Below are positions 18,977 through 28,479 of a stretch of DNA of 64,000 nucleotides, piece after piece. Each line of letters begins with the position of its first letter. The first letter of the stretch is position 1. Location: contig JAJJXM010000045.1 of the NCBI GenBank assembly GCA_024516155.1, positions 481,715-545,714 of the forward strand, read 5' to 3'. The position numbers were made by a program, and so were the translations under genes. Origin of the DNA: Pyronema omphalodes (taxonomy: Eukaryota > Ascomycota > Pezizomycetes > Pezizales > Pyronemataceae). The notes below the pieces were generated by a model. It was not told the DNA's origin, did no database searches, and worked only from the letters and a program-made list of their open reading frames with translations.

Positions 18977-21900
18977 ATGATCGACTGCGGGGCCACGGAG
19001 AATTTTATAGATCGAAAATATGTGAGACAGCAGGGATTGCCCTGCGCGAAAAAATTAACCCCACGAAAGGTTCTCGCTGTAGACGGACGGGAATTGGATG
19101 GGGGACCAGTAACCCACGATGCCATGGTGACCATGGTAATCAACGACCATAGGGAAGACATCAAGCTCCACTGTATTACCATTGGCAACGCACCCATTAT
19201 CCTGGGACTGCCTTGGTTGCGGAAACACAATCCCAGCATCGACTGGAAGGAAGGAAGGATTGTCTTCAACTCCGAGAAATGCGGAAAGAACTGCCTTCCT
19301 ACTTCGCCCCATGCCACGACCGTATCGGAACGGGGGGCAGAAAAAGAATATAATCAACGGATACATGAGGAAGCGGAGCACGCCTATGGTATGGAAGAAC
19401 CGAAGGAGATGCTTCAGACGGATGAGGAAGATGAGCTTCGCATCCAAGAGATCTGGGGAGAAAGTATAGAAGAAGATGACGAAGAAGAAGAGGTGGAAGA
19501 GTCGGAGGACGAGGATATGGAAAGCGTACAGGGATCTAGGCGCGCGGAATCCACCGAGGCCGATCCCGACTCGTCTCAGTGCGCTTCGCGGCAACCCCCG
19601 CAAGCGCCAGCCAACCAGAAGGAACCGGGGAACTGGGAAACCGCTCCCGCCAAATCAACCGCTACTGCACCAACCAACCAGGAAGAACCGGGGAACTGGG
19701 AAACCGCTCCCGCCAAATCAATTGCCACTTCCGGGGAATTGGAACTCGCGAGTACCATAAGTCGAGCGGGGAAGAGCAAGCCTGACTCCCTGGAAGAAAT
19801 AATACCACCGGAATATGCAGATTACCTCTCCGTATTCAGGGAAAAAGAGGCGGTAGGGTTACCTCCGCACCGACATCATGACCACCGGATTCCCTTGATG
19901 GACGGAAAGGTTCCGCCGTTCGAACCCCTGCGAGCCCTCGATGAAGAACGTCTGCGAGTACTGAGGGATTACTTGGAAGAGAATGAAAAGAGGGGTTGGG
20001 TCCGACGGTCGACGTCTCCAGCGGGAGCCCCCATCCATTTCGTTAAGAAAAAGGATGGTACTTTACGGTTATGCGTTGACTACCGACGACTCAACGAAAT
20101 CACAATCAAGGATCGCACCCCACTCCCGCTGATAGGGGAAGCGTTGGATAGACTTTCCAACGCCAAGATCTATACCAAATTAGATGTGCGAGATGCATAC
20201 CATAACCTCCGAATAGCCACAGGAGATGAATGGAAAACTGCGTTCCGTACCAAGTACGGTCTATACGAGTATTTGGTGATGCCATTTGGTTTGACGAATG
20301 CTCCAGCTTCGTTTCAACGATGGATGAACGAAGTCTTAAGTGATTACCTCGACATCTTTTGCATCGCCTATCTCGACGACATATTGATCTACTCAGATAA
20401 TATGGAGGAACACCGAAAGCACGTCCGCATGGTCTTGGAGAGGTTAAGGGACGTAGGACTCACCCTGAAACCCTCGAAATGTGAATTCCACACGAAAAAG
20501 ACGGAATACCTAGGATACATCATCTCCCCCACGGGGTTGCAGATGGACCCCGAGAAAATTAGGGCGGTTAAGGAATGGAAGGAACCGGTAAATGTGAAGG
20601 GAGTCCAAAGTTTCCTTGGGTTCGCCAATTTCTACCGTCGATTCATCCGGGATTTCAGCAAGATCACCACGCCATTGACACGATTGACGAAGAAACAGGT
20701 ACCCTGGGAGTGGAACGACGAGACACAACGGGCCTTTGAGCAACTCAAAACGGCAATGATATCCCAACCGATCCTGCAACATTTCGACCCGGATCGGCCA
20801 CTCACCCTGGAAACTGACGCCTCAGACTATGCCATCGGGGCAGTCTGCTCACAACCCGACGACTCCAACGTACTGCACCCCCTTGCCTATTTTTCACGAA
20901 AATTAAAAGAGGCGGAGCTCAATTACGATATCCACGATAAAGAGCTCCTGGCGATAGTTGAAGCCTTGGACAAATGGTCGACATACTGCAAATCGACAAA
21001 ACACAGTATCCGGATACTGTCAGACCATAAGAATCTGGAGTATTGGCAGACGAAGAGGGATCTCAACCTCCGACAGGCCCGATGGGCGGAACAACTGGCC
21101 AACTATGACTTCACGATCACGTATCGTCCGGGGAAGTTGGCAGGAAAACCCGACATATTGTCTCGAGAGTCAGGAGACTCTCCCTGGGAAGGGGAGATGA
21201 AGCACCGGCAGAACCGAAGCCGAGTCCTCCTTCCCCAGGAAGTCTTTCATGTGAACGGGACACAGTTGATAAGACTCACCCCGGACACCCCCCTCATTAC
21301 CAACATTCGGGAAAAAACGAAGACCGATACAGAACTCCAGGAGGTAATCCGCAAACTTCGGGAAGGGATAACCCGAGACAATAGGGTCCCCTTGGGGTTA
21401 TGCGAGGAAAAGGATGGGTTACTCCTATACGAGGGATTGATATGGGTCCCTGACGACGACGACCTGAGGTTACAAATTTTACGACAACATCACGACTCCC
21501 AGGCCGCGGGGCATCCGGGAAGGGCAAGGACCTTGGAGTTGGTCAGCCGGAGTTTTTATTGGCCACAACAACGACAGTATGTGACTCGATATGTCGACTA
21601 CTGTGATACCTGTAAACGTATCAAGCCCATTAAGCACGCCCCCTTCGGGCTCTTACGACCGTTACAGATTCCAGAAAGACCATGGGAATCCATCTCCATG
21701 GATTTTATCACGGGTCTTCCGGAGGATGGGGGAATGAATGCGATATGGGTGATTGTGGACCGCTTGACGAAGATGGCACACTTCGTAGCATGTAAGGATA
21801 CTATGGGACCCAGGGAACTTGCGGACGGGTTTCTCACACATGTGGTACGGGCCCATGGACTCCCCAGCAGCATCATCTCGGATCGGGGGTCCCTATTCAC

Positions 21901-22762
21901 CTCTCAGTTCTGGAAGAGGGTTATGGAGGCAATGGGGACGACGAGGAACCTGAGTACGGCGTTTCATCCAGAGTCCGACGGACAGACAGAGAGGGTCAAT
22001 GCGATCCTCGAACAATACCTCAGGGCGTATTGTAACTATCAACAGGACAATTGGAACCAACTCCTTCCTATGGCGGAGTTCTGCTACAACAATTCCCGCT
22101 CAGGAACGACCAAGGTGTCCCCCTTCTTCGCAAATTACGGATATCATCCCCGTTTTACCCAGCCGCTGGGTGAAGTCGCGGAAGGAAACCCCGAGGTCTC
22201 CAAATATGTTGGCGCCCTCAACCGACTTCACGAGGATCTGAGGGCGGAGGTCCACTATGCCCAGACGGCTCATGCAGAACAGGCGAACCGGCATCGACAC
22301 CCGGATCCGGTCCTTCGAGTGGGAGATCGGGTCTGGCTGAAGAGGAAGAATGTGAGAACCACCCGACCCTCCAACAAGCTCGATTACAAGCTATTGGGGC
22401 CCTACACCATCTTGTCTAAGGTAGGGTCGCGAGCTTATAAGCTGGACCTCCCCCCAAACGCAAAGATCCATCCAGTATTTCATATCTCCCTTCTAGAACC
22501 GTCTCAACCTACTTCGACAACCATCCCAGGCCATATTCAGCCCCCTCCGCTACCGATTGTCCTCGACGACGAGGAAGAGTGGGAAGTTGAGGAAATAGTG
22601 GATTCTCGACGCCACCGGGGTCAGATACAATATCGAGTTAAGTGGACTGGTTTCCACGACCCCGATACGACCTGGTACCCCGCCGACAATTTCCAAAACT
22701 CCCCCGACGCCATCACCCAATTCCACCGCAGGTACCCGAATAAACCTGCCCCACAGCTGTAA
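18977..22762 (+). CDS. pol: Gypsy-A Pol polyprotein: protease, RT, RNase H, integrase, chromodomain
   Basis: This is an intact frame of 1261 residues. The retropepsin site is M-I-D-C-G-A-T at residues 1-7, so the true start lies upstream and 18977 is only the first ATG. An acidic and repetitive linker (about 150-260) contains a duplicated GNWETAPAKS unit. RT has CVDYRRL (about 366) and AYLDDILIYS (Y-x-D-D at about 465-468). RNase H has [12 protein letters not shown] (about 611). Integrase has the H-H-C-C finger ending CDTCKR (about 876), SMDFITGLPEDGG and the D-x35-E core with ISDRGS and SDGQTER. It is followed by the GPY region (LLGPYTILSKVGSRAYKL) and a chromodomain from about 1199 (EWEVEEIVDSRRH, YRVKWTGF). 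All key catalytic residues are visible. Confidence 0.95.
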   Translation: MIDCGATENFIDRKYVRQQGLPCAKKLTPRKVLAVDGRELDGGPVTHDAMVTMVINDHREDIKLHCITIGNAPIILGLPWLRKHNPSIDWKEGRIVFNSEKCGKNCLPTSPHATTVSERGAEKEYNQRIHEEAEHAYGMEEPKEMLQTDEEDELRIQEIWGESIEEDDEEEEVEESEDEDMESVQGSRRAESTEADPDSSQCASRQPPQAPANQKEPGNWETAPAKSTATAPTNQEEPGNWETAPAKSIATSGELELASTISRAGKSKPDSLEEIIPPEYADYLSVFREKEAVGLPPHRHHDHRIPLMDGKVPPFEPLRALDEERLRVLRDYLEENEKRGWVRRSTSPAGAPIHFVKKKDGTLRLCVDYRRLNEITIKDRTPLPLIGEALDRLSNAKIYTKLDVRDAYHNLRIATGDEWKTAFRTKYGLYEYLVMPFGLTNAPASFQRWMNEVLSDYLDIFCIAYLDDILIYSDNMEEHRKHVRMVLERLRDVGLTLKPSKCEFHTKKTEYLGYIISPTGLQMDPEKIRAVKEWKEPVNVKGVQSFLGFANFYRRFIRDFSKITTPLTRLTKKQVPWEWNDETQRAFEQLKTAMISQPILQHFDPDRPLTLETDASDYAIGAVCSQPDDSNVLHPLAYFSRKLKEAELNYDIHDKELLAIVEALDKWSTYCKSTKHSIRILSDHKNLEYWQTKRDLNLRQARWAEQLANYDFTITYRPGKLAGKPDILSRESGDSPWEGEMKHRQNRSRVLLPQEVFHVNGTQLIRLTPDTPLITNIREKTKTDTELQEVIRKLREGITRDNRVPLGLCEEKDGLLLYEGLIWVPDDDDLRLQILRQHHDSQAAGHPGRARTLELVSRSFYWPQQRQYVTRYVDYCDTCKRIKPIKHAPFGLLRPLQIPERPWESISMDFITGLPEDGGMNAIWVIVDRLTKMAHFVACKDTMGPRELADGFLTHVVRAHGLPSSIISDRGSLFTSQFWKRVMEAMGTTRNLSTAFHPESDGQTERVNAILEQYLRAYCNYQQDNWNQLLPMAEFCYNNSRSGTTKVSPFFANYGYHPRFTQPLGEVAEGNPEVSKYVGALNRLHEDLRAEVHYAQTAHAEQANRHRHPDPVLRVGDRVWLKRKNVRTTRPSNKLDYKLLGPYTILSKVGSRAYKLDLPPNAKIHPVFHISLLEPSQPTSTTIPGHIQPPPLPIVLDDEEEWEVEEIVDSRRHRGQIQYRVKWTGFHDPDTTWYPADNFQNSPDAITQFHRRYPNKPAPQL

Positions 22763-23829
22763 TGGACGATAGAACGAACTCCGAGGACCCCCCGTCCTCT
22801 TTGGGCTGGTACCGAACCCCTACTCCCCCGGCAGAAAAGAAATCCCCCCACCCCACGATCCCGCACGCAGAACTACATTGGTCGTTCTGCAACAACGACT
22901 CCTGCTCCATTCACCTCCAATCGAAATTAAACAACAACCATTTCCCAGCGGTGGCGCAAGCGATTGCGGCACGCATAAAAAAATCATGTAGCTGCGGGCA
23001 GCTACATGACCCCGAGTTAGAATGGGTGATCCGACACCGAAGGATGGACCCGCAAAAGGCCTGCAAGGCATGGCAGAAAGGAAAGAGACTCTGCAATGTG
23101 TGTAAATTTCTGGTCAACAAAGACGGACACGACCAGAGATGCGGTATCAGAGGATGGAAACCCCCCACGGAGACCCCGGCAACGATACCACCCGCCAAGG
23201 ACGAGCCCGGGACAGGAAAGGAGCCTCCCGTCCCTACGGAAAACCAGGAAAACGAACCACCCCGTCCCCGCGAACTGGAATCGGAGGACTCCACCATCCC
23301 TACGATTCGACACCAACTCCCAGTGATTATGATGACGGGACCCTCGGACCACGAGAAGGTGGCGATCAACCTGTCTTTCTATCAGACAGCGGAGCCGGAA
23401 CAGCGTCTCCCCACCGTCGACTACCGACCAACCAACGACCTGACGTCCGCCCCTTGTTCGGATCCCCCGGAGCCCCCCGCCTCAGGGCACCAACAAGATC
23501 AAATACCCCCGTTCTCCTCAGGGCACCAACAAGAACAAATAACGGCGCCCCCCTTAGGACACCAACAAGAGCAAATACCGCCTTATGTCCTCGAGGACAT
23601 CACCCAGGACGTCGTACGTCGCCGACGTCGGGGAAAGCAGTATCGGGGACGGTCCCCCATCCGGAGGCCCGCGTTGAGGACTGCCAACGGCCTCGCCGGA
23701 GTCTCGGCCTGGAGGGGGGGGCTTATGTCACAACGCTCCCGTGACATGCTCCTGGCCTCCGCCGTCACCACCGCAGGGCTATGGGTGTTCGTCATCACCC
23801 TAGCAACCTGCTACGCTGTCATGAAGTGA
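22762..23829 (+). CDS. Gypsy-A third ORF: Cys-rich protein with LTR-encoded membrane tail
   Basis: A 355-residue frame whose ATG overlaps the Pol stop (TAATG, 22760-22764). Residues about 33-140 are Cys/His-rich (CNNDSCSIH, SCSCGQLHD, CNVCKFL, HDQRCGIRG), suggesting metal binding. A Pro-rich middle carries three 11-12 residue repeats around GHQQ-x-QI (23482-23586) and a basic patch RRRRRGK. The last 34 residues are encoded inside the 3' LTR and end in a hydrophobic segment (about 22 residues) and VMK. I do not recognise the family. The position after pol recalls env-like ORFs, but no signal peptide or fusion features are seen. The same ORF is found in the other Gypsy-A copies. Confidence 0.8.
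   Translation: MDDRTNSEDPPSSLGWYRTPTPPAEKKSPHPTIPHAELHWSFCNNDSCSIHLQSKLNNNHFPAVAQAIAARIKKSCSCGQLHDPELEWVIRHRRMDPQKACKAWQKGKRLCNVCKFLVNKDGHDQRCGIRGWKPPTETPATIPPAKDEPGTGKEPPVPTENQENEPPRPRELESEDSTIPTIRHQLPVIMMTGPSDHEKVAINLSFYQTAEPEQRLPTVDYRPTNDLTSAPCSDPPEPPASGHQQDQIPPFSSGHQQEQITAPPLGHQQEQIPPYVLEDITQDVVRRRRRGKQYRGRSPIRRPALRTANGLAGVSAWRGGLMSQRSRDMLLASAVTTAGLWVFVITLATCYAVMK
22985..23008. promoter_or_regulatory. Perfect hairpin inside the third ORF
   Basis: CATGTAGCTG and CAGCTACATG are 10-base perfect arms around CGGG and lie in the codons for the S-C-S-C-G-Q-L-H cysteine cluster. The same inverted repeat is kept in both minus-strand copies (about 58073-58096 and 63243-63265, one base lost in the latter). 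It may be an RNA element such as a packaging or primer structure; the role is unknown. Confidence 0.45.
23711..23725 (+). promoter_or_regulatory. Gypsy-A polypurine tract
   Basis: GGAGGGGGGGGCTTA lies directly before the 3' LTR, the usual place for plus-strand priming. The same tract precedes the LTRs at 54 and, reversed, at 52064. It also encodes part of the third ORF. Confidence 0.75.
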
Positions 23830-24523
23830 AGGGATAGGGTTAGGGCAAGGGGCTGGGCCCCTTGCCGAGGATTTTCATATGGTCGGAGTTATTTCTTATT
23901 TTGGATTTCTTTTAGGTATCACGGCGGCTAGGAAAATGTTGGAATCTTTTACTTCTCTCTTTTGGTATGTACTCTTTCTTTACTATTTGGAATCACGGCG
24001 GTTCGCCAGGAAGTTATCTCTTTCGGTATGTACTCTTTCTTTGCTATTTTGGAATCACGGCGGTTAGCCGGTAGTTATCTCTTTTGGTATGTACTCTTTC
24101 CTTGTTATTATTATTTGGAATTACGGCGTTTAGTTATCTTGCTTTAGTATTTGGAATTACGGCGGTTGGCAAATGTTGGGGAATGTTGGTCATGTATGTA
24201 GTTATCACGGCGGTTAGCATTAGGAGCATTCTCCGCAGGCGGAGAATGCTGAGTCACGAGTCATGAAGGAACAAGTATAAGAGGAGGAAATTTGTATGTA
24301 GTTTATTTCTTCACGCAATCAAGTTTCTATTTACCACAATCCTATCTACAAAAGTTCCCCTGTGATATCCCATCTCGCCAAACTCACCTGTGATTTCCCA
24401 AGCCCACAAACCCTTGCCCATTCCCAACTTACCAGCCTTACCCAACCCGCCGCCGCCCTCCTCGCCGCCGAAAACCCCGCGCTGCCTGTCGTCAGTAACC
24501 GTGGATACGGATTCTGATAGTAG
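23726..24523 (+). repeat. Gypsy-A 3' LTR
   Basis: This LTR pairs with 16860-17657. The third ORF stays open through its first 104 bases. The hairpin is at 24225-24250 and the TATAAGA box at 24276-24282. The aligned LTR end is CTGATA at 24519; GTAG (24520-24523) precedes the target duplicate. Confidence 0.9.
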
Positions 24524-26172
24524 CAAGGCATGCAGAAAGCCTATGATATTTTGGCAAAAAAAGGGGGCTTGGACCAGGAGGTTAACCTCCAAACTGTGAC
24601 GCGGCTAGTTCAGGCCAGCAATGAATTTGCTGGGCAAGTATGGAAGACAATTGGCGACCTTGCTACAGATGCAAAGTCAAAGGAGGCAGCGAATCAAGCT
24701 GCTGCTGAGAGATTGAATCAGGGCATTCAAACGACAAATGCCATTCTCGAAGCCTTTGCTCAGAGGCAGAGGGAAATTATCAGAGAAATCGAAAGATGGG
24801 CATTCGAGAAGAACACTCGGGATGCCATTAGACAACAGGACGATGAGCAACAGGACAGGCGTATTGAAGCTCTTTGTGTAGCTGAGGAAACACATCAACA
24901 GCGCTTACTCCACTACGAGGAGCAAAGGGAGGAGGAGAAATTGGAGTTGGTCAACAAGGTCATCAGCCTTGTTATGTCCAAAATCCAGAAAAAGAAAATT
25001 TTGATGCAAAGTCTCTCACTGAGGCTATGCATGAGGAGATGACTCCAAAACCCCCTTCCCTGGGCAGAGCGCCAGAATTCCCGTTACCACCATCAGAGGA
25101 TGGATCTCCTGACATTGGTCAAGGAAACGGTGGAGGAAAGCCACCTGGTGGTAGGATTCCGCCACCTCCACCACCCCCATCTGACCCTTCAGACGACGAA
25201 GATTCAGATGATGAGTATATCAGAAAAGCATTGGAAAGAAAGCGGCAGGAGCGCAAAGAAAAACAGAAAGCACGAAATCCAGAGGCGAAGAATGCAACAG
25301 AGGCATTTTTGGAGTCACTGGTTAAAAAATTACAACAATCCGAACCTGCTGGACCTAAGAGACCAAAGATGCCTGAAATGAAGGCACCGCAGTTCTTTAG
25401 TGGGAAGGATAAAACTTTGTTCAGGACATGGTGGATGTCGGTGAAAGATTATATTGAAACATACACAAAAACATTTCCAGATGAAGATGATCAGGTTAAG
25501 TGGGTTGGGAGCTTGCTCACGCATAAGGCATTGAGCTGGCACCAGGAAAGAAGGAAAAGTATTCAACGACAAGGGTTAAGGGATACTTGGGTTGCATTTT
25601 CAAGTGCAATTGAGACCAGATTTGAGGATAGGCGAGAGGCCCAAAAAGACGTCAAGAGGATTACGGAACTCCAATACGATGGAGACATTGACGATTACAT
25701 CACCAAGTTGGAGGATCTGAATATGAGGGTTGGGGCAATTGGTCCATGTACAGGAATGTCATCTGGGAGGCGATGACACCTGCAATCAAAAAAATGGTTT
25801 ATCAGAGATATGGTGGTATTCCCACCGATGACGAAGAGATGATTGATGCAGTAAAGGATGCTGCACATGTTGTTGAGGAATTAGAAGAGGAATTGAAGGG
25901 TTCAAAGAAGAGGACTCTGGAGGTACGAGAGGATCGTATGAAAGATAAAAATAAACATAAGGAAAATGTGCGCCCTAAGGAGGTGCAGCACAAGGAGAAA
26001 TTTAAGGAGAAAAAGGATAAGAAAGTTTTTGCTGGAAAAAAGTCAGAAAAACCGGCGGTATATGCCTCAGGAAGGCAGGCGCTACAAGGAGTTCCCCAAA
26101 CAGAAATTGATAAGCACAAGAAGGAAAAGGCAGATTGTTGGCGGTGTGGTCGTTCTGGACATAAGATGTATG
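24524..26172 (+). pseudogene. gag: Gypsy-D Gag, central part up to the zinc knuckle
   Basis: The frame after Gypsy-A (QKAYDILAKKGGLDQEVN) continues with a long helical, Gln/Glu-rich region (24560-25000), then after a shift a Pro-rich segment and the Gag capsid-like core (25027-25776: APQFFSGKDKTLFRTWWM, KALSWHQERRK, YDGDIDDYITKLEDL). A last frame (25746-26172) holds a Lys/Glu-rich stretch and the start of a CCHC knuckle, C-W-R-C-G-R-S-G-H-K-M-Y, cut before its final Cys by a solo LTR. That Cys is found at 26958-26960 after the LTR. Confidence 0.8.
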
Positions 26173-26953
26173 TGTCACAACGCTCCCGTGACATGCTCCT
26201 GGCCTCCGCCGTCACCACCGCAGGGCTATGGGTGATCGTCATCACCCTAGCAACCTGCTACGCTGTCATGAAGTGAAGGGATAGGGTTAGGGCAAGGGGC
26301 TGGGCCCCTTGCCGAGGATTTTCATATGTTCGGAGTTATTTCTTATTTGGATTTCTTTTAGGTATTACGGCGGCTAGGAAAATGTTGGAATCTTTTACTT
26401 CTCTCTTTTGGTATGTACTCTTTCTTACTATTTGGAATCACGGCGGTTAGCCAGGAAGTTATCTCTTTCGGTATGTACTCTTTCTTTACTATTTGGAATC
26501 ACGGCGGTTAGCCGGTAGTTCTCTCTTTTGGTATGTACTCTTTCCTTGTTATTATTATTTGGAATTGTGGCGGTTAGTTATCTTGCTTTCTTATTTGGAA
26601 TTACGGCGGTTGGCAAATGTTGGGGAATGTTGGTCATGTATGTAGTATCACAGCGGTTAGCATTGGAAGTTCTCCGCAGGCGGAGAATGCTGAGTCACGA
26701 GTCATGAAGGAACAAGTATAAGAGGAGGAAATTTGTATGTAGTTTATTTCTTCACGCAATCAAGTTTCTATTACCACAATCCTATCTACAAAAGTTCCCT
26801 TGTGATTTCCCATCTCTCCAAACTCACCTGTTTCCCAGCCCACAAACCCTTGCCCATTCCCAACTTACCAGCCTTACCTAACGGCCGCCGCTCTCCTCGC
26901 CGCCGAAACCCCGCGCTGCCCGTCGTCAGTAACCGTGGATACGGATTCTGATA
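26173..26953 (+). repeat. Solo LTR of Gypsy-A family in Gypsy-D gag
   Basis: A 781 bp LTR with no internal sequence, flanked by TATG (26169-26172 and 26954-26957). Solo LTRs arise by recombination between the two LTRs of an inserted element. Deleting it and one TATG completes the C-x2-C-x4-H-x4-C knuckle of Gypsy-D Gag in frame. By chance the Gag frame runs into the LTR and takes on the membrane tail of the Gypsy-A third ORF (stop at 26276). Several small deletions, including the left arm of the hairpin, mark it as older or more divergent. Confidence 0.93.
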
Positions 26954-28044
26954 TATGACTGCTACGCAAAAAAGACAGTTGGGGGAACTGAATTGTCGAA
27001 GGATGGAAAGGTAGCTTCTTCAGGGAAGAGGAAGCGTGATGATTAGGAGAATGAAGAACAGGAGAAGCCTAAGGAAAGAAGAAGGCTAAGACTGCTGCAG
27101 TACGGCAGGATAATGAGGATATGGACATGCCTGATGCGCAGCCAAGGATATGGGAATTGGAGGAAGATCAAATATGGAATCGGATTTCTAAAGTCCTCTA
27201 GGGAGGCGTCACCCGAGGAGGAAATGGATACAGACGCATTAATTGGGAAATGTGCGGGAACAAAAAGATAAACAACGGACAGCCTTGAGTCGACCAGGAC
27301 TAAGAGTCGGCGATCGGGCAAAGGAGATGCAATTCCAAGAAACTAGGGAATTAGCACCAACTCCTCCTATCATGGACCGAGACCAATAATTAATATGGTT
27401 CTCAATTGGTCTAAAAATCAGCAACGCACAGTTAGAGTCCTCCTGGATACAGGCTCTACTGCTGCCCTCTTGGACAAAGCTTTTGTCCACAAATACAAAA
27501 TTCCAACCGTCAAAAGGGACACCCCCCTCCAAATTCGCAACTTCAACAATGAATAGTTGCTGGAGCAGGAGTCTTCTTTACGGTTCCATTCTATTGCAGC
27601 ACAAGCAACATTTTGCTGCAGAATCATTTGAAGTCGCTCCCCTGGATAGTGACTGCAATGCTATCCTTCCATATTGGTGGATGGCACAACATCAGCCCTG
27701 CAACCTCTGGGGAGATCAAGATCAGATCTCATTTACCTCCTCACGTTGCAAAGAGCTGCACTAAGGCGCAAGCCAGTGCCTTCTCCCTCCAGGTCGACAA
27801 GCATGTACTCGACCACCCTGAGGCCTTAATCTTAGGCCGGATATCATCTGTATCCACACAAGGAATTATCTGAGGCGCTTCAACAAGTCCCTGAGACGTT
27901 TCGTGGCTGGATCAATATTATGACAAAGGAAGCAGCAGATAAGCTTCCTGAACACAAACCATACGACCATGCAATTGACCTAAAGGAAGGAGAGACACCT
28001 CCTTGGGGTCCCGTCTACGCTCTTAATGAAGTGGAGCTTGAGAC
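26954..28044 (+). pseudogene. Gypsy-D Gag end and protease region
   Basis: After the knuckle the sequence is Lys/Glu-rich and shifted several times. At about 27415-27555 a retropepsin motif is readable (V-R-V-L-L-D-T-G-S-T-A-A-L-L-D-K-A-F). Frames at 27613-27873 and 27920-28044 continue to the start of the RT region (DHAIDLKEGETPPWGPVYAL, the typical segment before RT). The frame is interrupted after GAGAC (28040-28044) by Copia-E and resumes at 33449 with L-R-E-W-L. Confidence 0.7.
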
Positions 28045-28205
28045 TGTCGAAGGTCTCACACAGGCACGAGAAGAAGAAAAGTGGAGGTGGGAACCGGATG
28101 TATTAACGAGCGTAAAGAGTCAGACATAGACGGGCAAGCGAGTGCCTATACATAGAGAGTGGTCCACCTCCACCTAAGCACTAGGGCCTTAGGCGCACTT
28201 CAACA
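28045..28205 (-). repeat. Copia-E 3' LTR
   Basis: 161 bp, TG...CA ends on both strands, apparently identical to 33283-33443. The adjacent CACCCCCTCGTC (28206-28217) is the polypurine tract read on the minus strand (GACGAGGGGGTG). The interval 28206-28480 is an A-rich 3' untranslated stretch without a gene. Confidence 0.92.
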
Positions 28206-28479
28206 CACCCCCTCGTCTAAGGACGGGTGCTACAAACATAATAATAAGAAGAAATAACAATCCATCATAACAGAAAACAAGAACAATACCATAGAAAAAG
28301 AAAATACCCAATTACCATAAAAGAAGAAGTGAAAACCCATAAGAAGAACAACCCAAATAAAACAACACAATTCAATCATCATCATAATCAGCAATCAGCA
28401 GCCATACTTCAATCACAACACACACTTATTCATTCAAATCAAACCCATTAATCATTATTACCATTCAACGTTTCCATCC

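Larger units (their letters stand above)
16860..24523 (+). mobile_element. Gypsy-A, complete element
   Basis: The element is 7.66 kb with LTRs at 16860-17657 and 23726-24523, a damaged gag, an intact pol and an intact third ORF. The target duplication is CAAG (16856-16859 and 24524-24527), supported because deleting the element and one CAAG restores the Gypsy-D gag frame. Four extra bases GTAG lie between the aligned LTR end (24519) and the right duplicate. The integrase and chromodomain place it in the chromovirus branch of Ty3/gypsy. Confidence 0.92.

Noticed and set aside
22762..23829. Calling the third ORF a viral envelope gene
   Set aside because: It has no signal peptide, fusion peptide or furin-type layout. 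The only support is its position and a C-terminal hydrophobic segment.
25746..26276. 176-codon frame with a C-terminal membrane segment
   Set aside because: It is a chance fusion of Gypsy-D Gag with a solo LTR, not a native gene.
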